Shown here: positions 25,093-34,158 of the stretch, piece after piece | How the letters are laid out: each line of letters begins with the position of its first letter | Position numbering within the stretch: the first letter of the stretch is position 1 | NCBI RefSeq assembly: GCF_003752365.1 | Contig: NZ_RJUO01000001.1 | Coordinates: 992,001 to 1,056,000 of the forward strand | From: Frondihabitans sp. PhB188 | Lineage (GTDB): Bacteria; Actinomycetota; Actinomycetes; Actinomycetales; Microbacteriaceae | Reading direction: 5' to 3' | Length of the DNA: 64,000 nucleotides | Position numbers and translations under genes: made by a program | The notes under the pieces: model-generated | What the model was told of the DNA's origin: nothing | The model's input: the letters and a program-made list of their open reading frames with translations, nothing else | The model's database searches: none

Positions 25093-25776
25093 ATGCAGCA
25101 GCACCCTCTCGACGACCCCATCCGCTCAGCCCTCACCGGCCGCCACTCCCCGATGGCGATCACCTCGGGCACGGCCGCGCGCTACCCCGGCGACGTCGCG
25201 CCGTTCGGCTCGATGCCGCTCTCGCCGACCCCCGCCGACTGGGCGTCGCTGGCCGAGATCGCGACCGACGACGCCGTCGCGATGTTCGTGCCGACCGAGT
25301 TCGTCGTGGCCGACGGGTGGAGCACGCACCTCGAGCTCGGCCTGGTGCAGCTCACGGACGACGACGTCGACACGTCGGGCACGCGCGGCGACGACATCGT
25401 CGACCTCGCCGACGCCGACGTGCCCGAGATGCTGCGGCTCACGGCGCTGACCCGGCCGGGCCCGTTCCTGCCGCGCACGATCGCGTTCGGCGGATACGTC
25501 GGGGTCGTCGACGGCGGCCGGCTCGTCGCGATGGCCGGGCGGCGCCTCAGCATGCCCGGGTGGGTCGAGATCAGCGCCGTGTGCACCGACCCGGAGGCAC
25601 GCGGCCGGGGGCTGGCCCGGCGGCTCATCACCGAGGTCGCGCGGGGCGTCCGGGCTGACGGGGATCGCGCGTTCCTGCACGTGGCAGCCGGCAACCCCGC
25701 GCAGGGCCTGTACGAGGCGATGGGCTTCGTCGTGCGGCGCACCTCGAAGGTCGTCGACGTGACGCCGCCGCGCTAG
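25093..25776 (+). CDS. GNAT family N-acetyltransferase
   Basis: 227 residues. The GNAT fold occupies the C-terminal half: VEISAVCTDPEARGRGLARRLITEV is motif A with the R-x2-G-x-A acetyl-CoA loop, and FLHVAAGNPAQGLYEAMGFV is motif B. The N-terminal half is a second, degenerate GNAT-like half. The target amine is unknown. TACGGT lies 9 bases before the ATG without a ribosome site, possibly leaderless. It is convergent with, and 6 bases from, the aldo/keto reductase. Confidence 0.85.
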   Translation: MQQHPLDDPIRSALTGRHSPMAITSGTAARYPGDVAPFGSMPLSPTPADWASLAEIATDDAVAMFVPTEFVVADGWSTHLELGLVQLTDDDVDTSGTRGDDIVDLADADVPEMLRLTALTRPGPFLPRTIAFGGYVGVVDGGRLVAMAGRRLSMPGWVEISAVCTDPEARGRGLARRLITEVARGVRADGDRAFLHVAAGNPAQGLYEAMGFVVRRTSKVVDVTPPR

Positions 25777-25782
25777 GGCCTC

Positions 25783-26673
25783 CTACTCGTCGTCGATCGC
25801 GAAGATCGCCGAATCGGGCCGCACCGCGTCGGGGTCGGGCCCGCTGCGCACGCCGAGGTCGAGCGCGTCGATCGCGGCGAGCTCGGCGGCCGTCAGCTCG
25901 AAGTCGAACACCGCGAAGTTCTCGGCGATCCGGCCGGGGTTCACCGACTTCGGGATGGCGCTGCGGCCCTGCTGGAGGTGCCAGCGCAGCATGACCTGGG
26001 CGGCCGACTTGCCGTGCGCCTCGCCGATGCCGGTGAGCACCGGGTCGCTCAGCGGGTTCTTGTTGCCGGCCTGGTTGAAGCCCGGGTAGAACGTGATGCC
26101 GCCGATCGGCGACCAGGCCTGGGTGACGATGCCGAGCGCGGCGTCGGCGGCCTCGTTCTCGTGCTGCGCGAAGTAGGGGTGCAGCTCGATCTGGTTGACC
26201 GCCGGGACGACCGTGCGATCCTGCATCAGCCGATCGAGGTGCTCGCCGGTGAAGTTGCTGACGCCGATCGACCGGACCCTGCCGTCGGCCAGCAGGGTCT
26301 CGAGCGCGCGGTACGCCTCGAGGGTCTTGTCGAACAGCCACGGCGCAGGCTGGTGGAGGATGTACAGGTCGATCTGCTCGACGCCCATCTTCGCCGTGGC
26401 GATGTCGAAGGCGTGCAGGGTCTCGTCGTAGCCGTACTGGCTGATCCAGACCTTCGTCTCGATGAACACCTCGTCGCGGGGCACGCCCGACCGGCGAATG
26501 CCCTCGCCGACCTGGCGCTCGTTGCGGTAGGCGGCGGCGGTGTCGATGTGGCGGTAGCCGGCGCGGAGCGCGGCGTCGACCGCGTCGACGGTCTCGGCGG
26601 GCGCGCTCTGGAAGACGCCGAGGCCGAGTGCGGGCATCGTGACGCCGTTGTTGAGGGTGAGGATCTCTGTCAT
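25783..26673 (-). CDS. Aldo/keto reductase (2,5-diketo-gluconate reductase type)
   Basis: 296 residues, NADPH-dependent carbonyl reductase. The catalytic tetrad is visible: Asp in HIDTAAAY, the Tyr of the same motif, Lys in ETKVWISQ and His in YILHQPAPW. IPKSVNPGRIAENFAVF binds the NADPH 2'-phosphate. The start is ATG 26673 (MTEILTLNNGV). It is downstream of the LacI regulator gene in the same direction, about 100 bases away, so may be a separate unit. Substrate unknown. Confidence 0.9.
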   Translation of the reverse strand: MTEILTLNNGVTMPALGLGVFQSAPAETVDAVDAALRAGYRHIDTAAAYRNERQVGEGIRRSGVPRDEVFIETKVWISQYGYDETLHAFDIATAKMGVEQIDLYILHQPAPWLFDKTLEAYRALETLLADGRVRSIGVSNFTGEHLDRLMQDRTVVPAVNQIELHPYFAQHENEAADAALGIVTQAWSPIGGITFYPGFNQAGNKNPLSDPVLTGIGEAHGKSAAQVMLRWHLQQGRSAIPKSVNPGRIAENFAVFDFELTAAELAAIDALDLGVRSGPDPDAVRPDSAIFAIDDE

Positions 26674-26772
26674 GCCTCGACGCTATGCCCGGGAGCGGTG
26701 CGACTGAGAGGGCGGGTCAGTACGCCGGTGGCCGGTACCCGGCAGGGCCCGACTCGACAGCGCCCGCCCCAG

Positions 26773-27792
26773 TCACCGCCCCGGCGCCTCCGCCGTGCTC
26801 CCCCGCACGACCAGCTCGGTCGGCACGATGACGTCCTCCGGCCGAGGGGCGTGGGCGATCTCGCCGAGCAGCAGGGCGATCGCGCTGCGGCCGACGCTGT
26901 CGAAGCTCTGCCGGATGGTCGTGAGCGGCGGCCAGAACGACTCGGCCTCGGTCATGTCGTCGAACCCGACCACGCTCAGGGACGCAGGAACTGCCCGCCC
27001 GGCCTCGTGCGCCGCCCTCAGGACTCCGAGCGCCATGCCGTCGTTGCCGGCGAACACGGCGGTGATGTCGGCTCGGCGCGCGATCTCCCGCCCCGCCGCG
27101 TACCCGGACTCCGTGCTCCAGTCGCCGCGGAACGGCTCGGGCACGACCCGCCCGTGCGCCTCGAGCGTCTCGCGCCAGGCGGCCTCGCGGCGCCGGGCCG
27201 CGTAGTAGCCGCTCGGCCCGGCGACGTGCCACACCGTCTCGTGGCCGAGGTCGAGCAGGTGCTCGGTCGCGAGCCGGGCGCCGAGCGCCTGGTCGGTGTC
27301 GATGAACGGCCGCTCGCTCTGGCGGCTGGAGTCGATGATGACGACGGGGAGGTCGGCCGGCAGCTCGACGTTGCTCTCCGAGAGCAGGTCGGCCTCGATG
27401 ACGATGACGATCCCGTCGACGGCCTGCTCGGAGAGCCGTGCGAACGCACCGGTGACGTCGCCCTGGGTGCGGTGCGAGACGGGCAGGAGGGTGATCGTGT
27501 AGCCGGCGTCGGAGGCCGCCTCGGCGATCGCCTCGAGAAACTTCGCGTTGCCGTACGAGGACAGCGTGAACATGATCACGCCGATCGTGTGGAACCGGCC
27601 GGAGCGGAGCGCGCGGGCGGCGCGATTGGGGCTGTAGCCGAGCTCGGCCATCGCCTCGCGGACGCGGGTCGCCGTCGCGGGCTGCACGTTGTCGAGACCC
27701 CGCGCCACGCGCGAGACGGTCTGCATCGACACGCCGGCGGCGCGCGCGACGTCCGCGGCGGAAGCCTTGCGCGCGCTGGGCTCAGTGATCAC
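26773..27792 (-). CDS. LacI family regulator of the beta-galactoside operon
   Basis: 339 residues from GTG 27792, which has AAAGGGAAG upstream. HTH: SAADVARAAGVSMQTVSRVA with hinge YSPNRAARALRSG. The sensor domain continues to the end (LSVVGFDDMTEAESF, TIRQSFDSVG). It is divergent from the ABC/GH35 operon, and a strong LacI-type operator lies between them (27846-27865). It therefore probably represses that operon until a galactoside or related sugar binds. Confidence 0.92.
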   Translation of the reverse strand: MITEPSARKASAADVARAAGVSMQTVSRVARGLDNVQPATATRVREAMAELGYSPNRAARALRSGRFHTIGVIMFTLSSYGNAKFLEAIAEAASDAGYTITLLPVSHRTQGDVTGAFARLSEQAVDGIVIVIEADLLSESNVELPADLPVVIIDSSRQSERPFIDTDQALGARLATEHLLDLGHETVWHVAGPSGYYAARRREAAWRETLEAHGRVVPEPFRGDWSTESGYAAGREIARRADITAVFAGNDGMALGVLRAAHEAGRAVPASLSVVGFDDMTEAESFWPPLTTIRQSFDSVGRSAIALLLGEIAHAPRPEDVIVPTELVVRGSTAEAPGR

Positions 27793-27821
27793 GACTTCCC
27801 TTTCGATGTGGCGATGGCGAC

Positions 27822-27827
27822 GTTGAC
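27822..27827 (+). promoter_or_regulatory. -35 box candidate of the sugar operon
   Basis: TTGACA, upstream of the operator at 27846-27865. A -10 at 17 bases is poor (GAGATG), so the exact promoter is uncertain. Confidence 0.3.
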
Positions 27828-27845
27828 ATGATACGGTCCCCTCCG

Positions 27846-27865
27846 AGATGTTGACGTAAACATCT
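27846..27865. promoter_or_regulatory. LacI-type operator
   Basis: AGATGTTGACGTAAACATCT, symmetric at 18 of 20 positions around a central CG. It lies between the divergent LacI gene (27792) and the permease gene (27889). Confidence 0.8.
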
Positions 27866-27888
27866 GCGAGTGAGACAAGGAAGTTTCG

Positions 27889-28797
27889 ATGAGTTCGAGA
27901 GCAATCCAGGCCACGCGCTCCGGGCGCACGCGCCGCGGGAAGCAGACCGGCTGGCTGTTCGTGGCGCCGTTCATGGTGGTCCTGGTCGCCATGCTGATCG
28001 TCCCGATCGGCTACGCGCTGTACCTCAGCCTGTTCCGCGACCAGCTGATCGGCGGCAACCACTTCGTGGGGTTCGCCAACTACATCCAGCTGGTGCAGGA
28101 CAGCAAGTTCTGGTCCAGCTTCCTGCGGGTGCTGATCTTCCTGGTCATCCAGGTGCCGGTCATGCTGATCCTCGCGCTGGTGGCGGCCCTCGCCCTCGAC
28201 AGCGCCAGGCTGCACGCCGCGGGCTTCTTCCGCATCGCGATCTTCCTGCCCTACGCCGTCCCCGGCGTCGTTGCGGCCCTGATCTGGGGCTTCATCTACG
28301 GCCCGCAGTTCGGCCTGACCGGCTCGTTCAACGACCTCCTCGGCAGCGACCTGCTCAAGCCGTTCACCTCGACCTGGATCCTGACGTCGATCGGCAACAT
28401 CGTGACCTGGGAGTTCCTGGGCTACAACATGATCATCTTCTTCGCAGCCCTCCGCGTCGTCCCCACCGAGCTCTACGAGGCCGCATCGCTCGACGGCGCC
28501 GGCAGCCTCCGCACGATCATCTCGATCAAGCTCCCGGCTCTCCGCGGCGCGATCGTCATCGCCACGATCTTCTCGATCATCGGCAGCTTCCAGCTCTTCA
28601 ACGAGCCGAACCTGCTCAAGACCCTGGCGCCGAACGTCATCGGCACCTTCTTCACCCCGAACATGTACGCCTACAACCTCTCGTTCGCCGGCCAGCAGTT
28701 CAACTACTCCGCGACAGTCGCGATCGTCATGGGCGTCATCACCGCCGTGATCGCGTACGTCGTCCAGGTCCGCGGCACGAGGCAGGAGAACCGATGA
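27889..28797 (+). CDS. Sugar ABC transporter permease, MalF/UgpA type
   Basis: 302 residues with six helices; the first is WLFVAPFMVVLVAMLIVPIG. The EAA loop that contacts the ATPase reads YEAASLDGAGSLRTIISIKLP. Start ATG 27889 has AAGGAAG upstream. With the next permease and the lipoprotein at 29803 it forms a CUT1-type importer for oligosaccharides. No ATPase gene is in the operon. Overlaps the next gene by ATGA. Confidence 0.94.
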   Translation: MSSRAIQATRSGRTRRGKQTGWLFVAPFMVVLVAMLIVPIGYALYLSLFRDQLIGGNHFVGFANYIQLVQDSKFWSSFLRVLIFLVIQVPVMLILALVAALALDSARLHAAGFFRIAIFLPYAVPGVVAALIWGFIYGPQFGLTGSFNDLLGSDLLKPFTSTWILTSIGNIVTWEFLGYNMIIFFAALRVVPTELYEAASLDGAGSLRTIISIKLPALRGAIVIATIFSIIGSFQLFNEPNLLKTLAPNVIGTFFTPNMYAYNLSFAGQQFNYSATVAIVMGVITAVIAYVVQVRGTRQENR

Positions 28798-29735
28798 GCG
28801 CGCTCACCACCCCCGAGGTCATCCCCGAAGAGAGGCGCGCAGGATCGCGCAGCCTCCGCAAGGCCGCCCGCCGCCCCGGGCCCAGCGGCTACCGCGACAA
28901 GAAGTCGCTCGGGCTGACCGCCGTCATGGTGATCTTCCTGGTCTACTCGCTGGTCCCGCTGTTCTACCTGCTCGTCAACTCGACGAAGTCGCAGGACTCC
29001 CTGCTGGCGTCCTTCGGCCTCTGGTTCGGCGACGGGTTCCACATGTTCCAGAACATCCACGACGTCTTCACCTACAACGGCGGCATCTTCCTGACCTGGT
29101 TCCGGAACACGCTGCTGTACGTCGTGGTCGGCGCCGGCGGCGCCACCCTCCTCGCCACGCTGGCGGGCTACGGGCTCGCGAAGTTCCGCTTCACCGGGCG
29201 CCGCGCCGTCTTCGCCGTCGTGCTCGGGTCCATCGCGATCCCCGGGACCGCCCTGGCCGTGCCGACGTTCCTGCTGTTCTCGCACCTGGGCCTCACCAAC
29301 ACCCCGTGGGCGATCATCCTGCCGTCGCTGATCAGCCCGTTCGGCCTCTACCTGGTCTGGACGTACGCGGTCGACGCCATCCCCGAGGAGCTCCTCGAGG
29401 CCGCGCGCATCGACGGGGCCGGCGAGATCCGCATCTTCTTCACGATCGCGATCCGACTGCTCACCCCGGGCATCGTCACCGTCCTGCTGTTCTCGGTGGT
29501 CGCCACCTGGAACAACTACTTCCTGCCGCTCATCATGCTGAGCGACCCGAAGTGGTACCCGCTGACCGTCGGCCTCAACCAGTGGTCGCAGCAGGCGAAC
29601 GGCGTGGCCGCCGACCCGATCTACAACCTCGTCGTCACCGGCTCGCTCATCACCATCGTGCCGATCGTCGTGGTCTTCCTGCTCCTGCAGCGCTACTGGC
29701 AGTCCGGCCTCGGCGCCGGCGGCGTCAAGATGTAG
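28794..29735 (+). CDS. Sugar ABC transporter permease, MalG/UgpE type
   Basis: 313 residues with a basic N-terminal tail then six helices (first: LTAVMVIFLVYSLVPLFYLL, near 44-63). EAA loop: LEAARIDGAGEIRIFFTIAI. It starts at ATG 28794 inside the preceding stop (ATGA). Partner of the MalF-type permease. Likely imports the substrate of the GH35 enzyme encoded downstream. Confidence 0.94.
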   Translation: MSALTTPEVIPEERRAGSRSLRKAARRPGPSGYRDKKSLGLTAVMVIFLVYSLVPLFYLLVNSTKSQDSLLASFGLWFGDGFHMFQNIHDVFTYNGGIFLTWFRNTLLYVVVGAGGATLLATLAGYGLAKFRFTGRRAVFAVVLGSIAIPGTALAVPTFLLFSHLGLTNTPWAIILPSLISPFGLYLVWTYAVDAIPEELLEAARIDGAGEIRIFFTIAIRLLTPGIVTVLLFSVVATWNNYFLPLIMLSDPKWYPLTVGLNQWSQQANGVAADPIYNLVVTGSLITIVPIVVVFLLLQRYWQSGLGAGGVKM

Positions 29736-29802
29736 CCCCTTTTCCTCTCCTCCCGCACCACCCTCCTGAACACCACACACACAACGAAGTGAAAGGACCC
29801 TC

Positions 29803-31146
29803 ATGCACAAGCGCTTGAGGACGATCGTCGGCGCAGCGCTGACGACGGTCGCAGTCACCGCAGCCCTCGCCGGCTGCTCCAGCAGCACGGGCGGCACCGG
29901 CGGAGGCGGCGGAAACGCCGACCAGGTCGACGCCGCTCTGAAGGCCGGCGGAACGCTGACCTACTGGTCGTGGACGCCGTCCGGCGCCGCGCAGGTCGCC
30001 GCGTTCGAGAAGGCCTACCCGAAGGTCAAGGTCAAGCTCGTCAACGCCGGCACCGGCAACGACGAGTACACGAAGCTGCAGAACGCCGTGAAGGCCGGCT
30101 CGGGCGCGCCCGACGTCGCCCAGGTCGAGTACTTCGCGCTTCCGCAGTTCGCTCTGGCCGACTCGCTCACCGACCTGTCGCAGTACGGCTTCGACGACCT
30201 GAAGAGCAAGTACACGTCCGGCACCTGGGGCTCCGTCGACCTCGACGGCAAGCTCTACGGCCTCCCGCAGGACTCCGGCCCCATGGCGATGTTCTACAAC
30301 AAGACGCTGTTCGACAAGTACAGCATCGCCGTGCCGAAGACGTGGGACGAGTACATCGCCGCCGCGAAGAAGCTGCACAAGGCCGACCCGAGCGCCTACA
30401 TCAACTCCGACACCGGCGACGCCGGCTTCACGACGAGCATGATCTGGCAGGCCGGCGGCCGTCCGTTCAAGGTCGACGGCACCAAGGTGACCGTCAACCT
30501 CCAGGACGAGGGCACCAAGAAGTGGGCCGACACCTGGAACGAGCTCGTCGAGAACAAGCTCCTCGCTCAGACCCCCGGCTTCACCGACGACTGGTACAAG
30601 CAGCTCGCCGGCGGTGAGATCGCCACGCAGATCTCGGGCGCCTGGTTCCCCGGCGTCATCGAGTCGGGCGCCAAGGGCGGCTCGGGCGACTGGGCCGTGG
30701 CTCCGATCCCGACCTACGACGGCAAGACCGCCGTCACGGCCGAGAACGGCGGTGGCGCACAGGTCGTCATGAAGCAGTCGAAGAACCAGGCTCTTGCGGC
30801 CGGCTTCGTCAAGTGGCTGAACTCGTCGGACGGCAGCGTCAACACGTTCCTGGCCTCGGGCGGCTTCCCCTCGACGACCGCCACGCTCACGTCGAGCGAC
30901 TTCCTCGCCACCAAGCCGGACTACTTCTCGAAGCAGCCGATCAACGAGGTGCTGAAGGGTGCCTCCGACTCGGTCGCCTCCGGATGGCAGTACCTGCCCT
31001 TCCAGGTGTACGCGAACAGCATCTACGCCGACACCGTCGGGCAGTCGTACGCGAACTTCTCCGACATCAACACGGGTCTCAAGGCCTGGCAGTCGGCGCT
31101 CGTGAAGTACGGCAACGAGCAGGGCTTCACGGTCTCCGCCAAGTAG
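29803..31146 (+). CDS. Sugar-binding lipoprotein of the ABC importer
   Basis: 447 residues. Lipoprotein signal: basic MHKRLR, hydrophobic stretch, lipobox LAGC with Cys25, then a Gly/Ser-rich linker. The mature part is a family 1 solute-binding protein (TLTYWSWTPSGAAQVAAF, YGLPQDSGPMAMFYNKTLF, GGAQVVMKQSKNQALAAGF). It captures sugar outside the membrane for the permeases encoded upstream. Its position after the permeases rather than before is less common. A GC-rich hairpin follows. Confidence 0.94.
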   Translation: MHKRLRTIVGAALTTVAVTAALAGCSSSTGGTGGGGGNADQVDAALKAGGTLTYWSWTPSGAAQVAAFEKAYPKVKVKLVNAGTGNDEYTKLQNAVKAGSGAPDVAQVEYFALPQFALADSLTDLSQYGFDDLKSKYTSGTWGSVDLDGKLYGLPQDSGPMAMFYNKTLFDKYSIAVPKTWDEYIAAAKKLHKADPSAYINSDTGDAGFTTSMIWQAGGRPFKVDGTKVTVNLQDEGTKKWADTWNELVENKLLAQTPGFTDDWYKQLAGGEIATQISGAWFPGVIESGAKGGSGDWAVAPIPTYDGKTAVTAENGGGAQVVMKQSKNQALAAGFVKWLNSSDGSVNTFLASGGFPSTTATLTSSDFLATKPDYFSKQPINEVLKGASDSVASGWQYLPFQVYANSIYADTVGQSYANFSDINTGLKAWQSALVKYGNEQGFTVSAK

Positions 31147-31174
31147 CAGCACAGCACCACCAGCACTCCTCAGC

Positions 31175-31213
31175 AGAACGGGCGCGGCGCCCTCGCAGGG
31201 CCGCGCCCGTTCT
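31175..31213 (+). terminator. Hairpin between the binding protein and GH35 genes
   Basis: Perfect 13-base arms AGAACGGGCGCGG (31175-31187) and its inverse (31201-31213), 13-base loop, then TCTGTCG without a real U tract. Probably attenuates transcription, or protects the 3' end of the abundant binding-protein message, rather than stopping it fully, as the GH35 gene follows 28 bases later. Confidence 0.7.
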
Positions 31214-31241
31214 GTCGATCTCACCAGGAACGAGACCCACC

Positions 31242-33008
31242 ATGACCAGCAGCCGCTTCGCGCTCGGCGCGACCGACTTCCTGCTCGACGGCGCACCGCA
31301 CCGGATCCTCTCCGGCGCCCTCCACTACTTCCGCGTCCACCCCGACCACTGGGCCGACCGCATCGAGAAGGCCCGCCTGCTCGGCCTCAACACCATCGAG
31401 ACGTACGTGCCCTGGAACGACCACGAGCCCGTCCCCGGCGCCTGGACGGCCGACGGCGCCCTCGACCTCGCGCGCTTCCTCGACCTCGTCCAGGCCGCCG
31501 GGATGCACGCGATCGTCCGACCCGGCCCCTACATCTGCGCCGAGTACGACAACGGCGGACTCCCCGCCTGGCTCTTCACCGACCCCGAGGTCGGCATCCG
31601 CCGGTTCGAGCCGCGCTTCATGGCCGCGGTCGAGAGCTACCTCCGTCGCGTCTACGACATCGTCGCGCCCCGGCAGATCGACGCCGGCGGCGCCGTGATC
31701 CTGGTGCAAATCGAGAACGAGTACGGGGCCTACGGCTCCGACAGGCAGTATCTCCGCGCTCTCGTCGACATCACCCGCGACGCCGGGATCACCGTGCCCC
31801 TGACCACCGTCGACCAGCCAGAGCCCGAGATGCTCGAGAACGGCAGCCTCCCCGACCTCCTGAAGACCGGCTCGTTCGGATCGCGCAGCCCCGAGCGCCT
31901 CGCGACCCTCCGCGCTCATCAGCCGACCGGCCCCCTCATGTCGTCGGAGTACTGGAACGGCTGGTTCGACTTCTGGGGCGGCGAGCACCATGTCACGTCG
32001 GCCGAAGCGCAGGCGCGCGACCTCGATGCGCTCCTCGCGACCGGTGCCTCGGTCAACCTGTACATGTTCCACGGCGGCACGAACTTCGGCTTCACGAACG
32101 GCGCGAACGACAAGGGCGTCTACGAGCCGACCGTCACCAGCTACGACTACGACGCCCCGCTCGACGAGGCCGGCAACCCGACGCCGAAGTACTTCGCCTT
32201 CCGCGAGGTCCTGGCGAAGTACACCGACGTCCCCTCCGGACGCCTCGACCGCGGCGAGTCCGACCTGCCGACCCCGGCCGTCCGCTCGATCGGCGCCATC
32301 GGCCTCCTCGAGGCGCTCGAGCACCTCGGCTCCTGGCGCGGCACCGGCACGACGCCGGCCACCTTCGACGAGATCGGTCACTTCCGCGGCCTGATGGCGC
32401 TTCGCACCGCCCTCCCTGGCAACGCCACGACGCTGCGGGTCGGCGAGGTGCGCGACCGGGCCACCCTGTTCGTCGACGGCGTCCTCGTCGGCGTCCTCGA
32501 CCGGGCCAGCGGCGATCGGGCGCAGGAACTCCCGGCCGGTCGCGTCCTCACCGTCGTCGTGGAAGACCAGGGCCGCGTCAACTACGAGCGGCGGATCGGC
32601 GAGCCCAAGGGCCTGATCGGGCCGGTCGAGCTCGACGGCCACGACGCCGAGTGGGAGGCGCTCGCCCTCGACGTCGCGCACCTCGGCGACCTTCCCGTGA
32701 CAGCGGATGCCGACCCCGCCGCCGCCGGCGTGCACCGGTTCGAGTTCGACCTCGACGAAGCGGCCGACCTCCAGCTCGACACGTCGGGCCTCGGCAAGGG
32801 CGCGGCGTTCGTCAACGGCTTCGCGCTCGGTCGATACTGGAGCGTCGGCCCGCAGCACACGCTGTACGTGCCGGGGCCGGCGACGCGGGCGGGCGCCAAC
32901 GAGCTCGTGATCCTCGATCTGGCCGGGCCGGAGTTCCTGCCCTCGTTCGCGCCGCGGGCCGACCTCGGCCCCGTCGTCCGCGACACCCTCTCAGTACAAG
33001 GAGCCTGA
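31242..33008 (+). CDS. GH35 beta-galactosidase
   Basis: 588 residues, typical of compact bacterial GH35 enzymes that release terminal beta-galactose. RILSGALHYFRVHPDHWADRI and PGPYICAEYDNGGLPAWL are family signatures. Acid/base Glu160 is in QIENEYGAYG and nucleophile Glu236 in MSSEYWNGWFD. The C-terminal third is beta-sandwich (FVNGFALGRYWSVGPQHTLY). No signal peptide, so it acts on sugar already imported by the ABC system. The start is ATG 31242. Confidence 0.95.
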   Translation: MTSSRFALGATDFLLDGAPHRILSGALHYFRVHPDHWADRIEKARLLGLNTIETYVPWNDHEPVPGAWTADGALDLARFLDLVQAAGMHAIVRPGPYICAEYDNGGLPAWLFTDPEVGIRRFEPRFMAAVESYLRRVYDIVAPRQIDAGGAVILVQIENEYGAYGSDRQYLRALVDITRDAGITVPLTTVDQPEPEMLENGSLPDLLKTGSFGSRSPERLATLRAHQPTGPLMSSEYWNGWFDFWGGEHHVTSAEAQARDLDALLATGASVNLYMFHGGTNFGFTNGANDKGVYEPTVTSYDYDAPLDEAGNPTPKYFAFREVLAKYTDVPSGRLDRGESDLPTPAVRSIGAIGLLEALEHLGSWRGTGTTPATFDEIGHFRGLMALRTALPGNATTLRVGEVRDRATLFVDGVLVGVLDRASGDRAQELPAGRVLTVVVEDQGRVNYERRIGEPKGLIGPVELDGHDAEWEALALDVAHLGDLPVTADADPAAAGVHRFEFDLDEAADLQLDTSGLGKGAAFVNGFALGRYWSVGPQHTLYVPGPATRAGANELVILDLAGPEFLPSFAPRADLGPVVRDTLSVQGA

Positions 33009-33011
33009 CCA

Positions 33012-34037
33012 GTGCGATCGCCCTTCACGCCGTACGTCGCCGACGACGAGCGCTACGCCAAGCTGCCCTACGACCGGATCGGCCGCAGCGGCCTGCGCCT
33101 GCCCCGGATCTCGCTCGGGCTCTGGAACAACTTCGGCTCCGACCGTCCGCTCGAGACGCAGCGCGACATCCTGCTGCGGGCGTTCGACCGCGGCGTCACG
33201 CACTTCGACCTCGCCAACAACTACGGCCCGCCCTACGGGTCGGCCGAGGAGCAGTTCGGCCGCGTCTTCCACGCGAATCTACATTCCTACCGCGACGAGA
33301 TCCTGATCTCGACGAAGGCCGGCTACGACATGTGGCCCGGCCCCTACGGCGACGGCGGATCGCGCAAGTACCTGCTGTCGTCGCTCGACCAGTCGCTCGG
33401 CCGCCTCGGCCTCGACTACGTCGACATCTTCTACTCGCACCGACCCGACCCGACGACGCCGATCGAGGAGACCATGGGGGCGCTCGCCACGGCCGTCCGC
33501 CAGGGCAAGGCGCTCTACGTCGGGATCTCGAACTACGACCCCGCCCAGACGCAGGCGGCCGTCGATGCGCTCGCAGCCGAGGGCGTGCCGCTGCTGATCC
33601 ACCAGCCCCGCTACAACATGTTCGACCGCAGGCCCGAGGGCGGGCTCTTCGACACCCTCCTCGCCAACGGCATCGGCTCGATCGTCTTCTCGCCGCTCGC
33701 CGGCGGGCTCCTGACCGGCCGCTACCTCGACGGCATCGCGCCGGCCGGATCGCGCGCCGCCGAGGGGCGCTGGTTCACCTCCGACGCCTTCGACGACGAC
33801 TACCTGACCCGCGCCCGCGGCCTCAACGCCATCGCCGAGGCCCGAGGGCAGTCGCTCGCCCAGCTGTCGCTGCTCTGGGTGCTGCGCCAGCAGGCCGTGA
33901 CCTCGGCGCTGATCGGCGCCTCCAGCGTCGCCCAGCTCGACGACAGCCTCGACGCGCTGCACGGCGCCGACCTCACCGACGACGAGCTCGCCGCCATCGA
34001 GCCGCTCGCCGTCGACGGCACCGGCTCCAAGCGCTGA
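33012..34037 (+). CDS. Aldo/keto reductase, YghZ-like
   Basis: 341 residues starting with GTG 33012, only 3 bases after the GH35 stop, so co-transcribed. FDLANNYGPPYGSAEEQFGRV holds the catalytic Asp and Tyr; STKAGYDMWPGPYGDGGSRKYL holds the Lys; FYSHRPDPTTPIEETM the His. The long GDGGSRKY insert is typical of the YghZ/Kv-beta group, which reduce methylglyoxal and glyceraldehyde 3-phosphate. A role in sugar catabolism is inferred from the operon. Confidence 0.92.
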   Translation: MRSPFTPYVADDERYAKLPYDRIGRSGLRLPRISLGLWNNFGSDRPLETQRDILLRAFDRGVTHFDLANNYGPPYGSAEEQFGRVFHANLHSYRDEILISTKAGYDMWPGPYGDGGSRKYLLSSLDQSLGRLGLDYVDIFYSHRPDPTTPIEETMGALATAVRQGKALYVGISNYDPAQTQAAVDALAAEGVPLLIHQPRYNMFDRRPEGGLFDTLLANGIGSIVFSPLAGGLLTGRYLDGIAPAGSRAAEGRWFTSDAFDDDYLTRARGLNAIAEARGQSLAQLSLLWVLRQQAVTSALIGASSVAQLDDSLDALHGADLTDDELAAIEPLAVDGTGSKR

Positions 34038-34158
34038 CCGCCGCCCCGGACTGGGGTCGGACGCCTGGCGAGATGCGACACCCCGCTCCCCTATGATTCT
34101 CAAAAAGCGAGCCGTGATCACATCGTTCGCATCACCACAGCACGGGGGAACACACCAC

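Noticed and set aside
34093-34158. ATG 34093 as start of the secreted protein
   Set aside because: It would place a polar 22-residue extension before a normal Sec signal; ATG 34159 has a better ribosome site.
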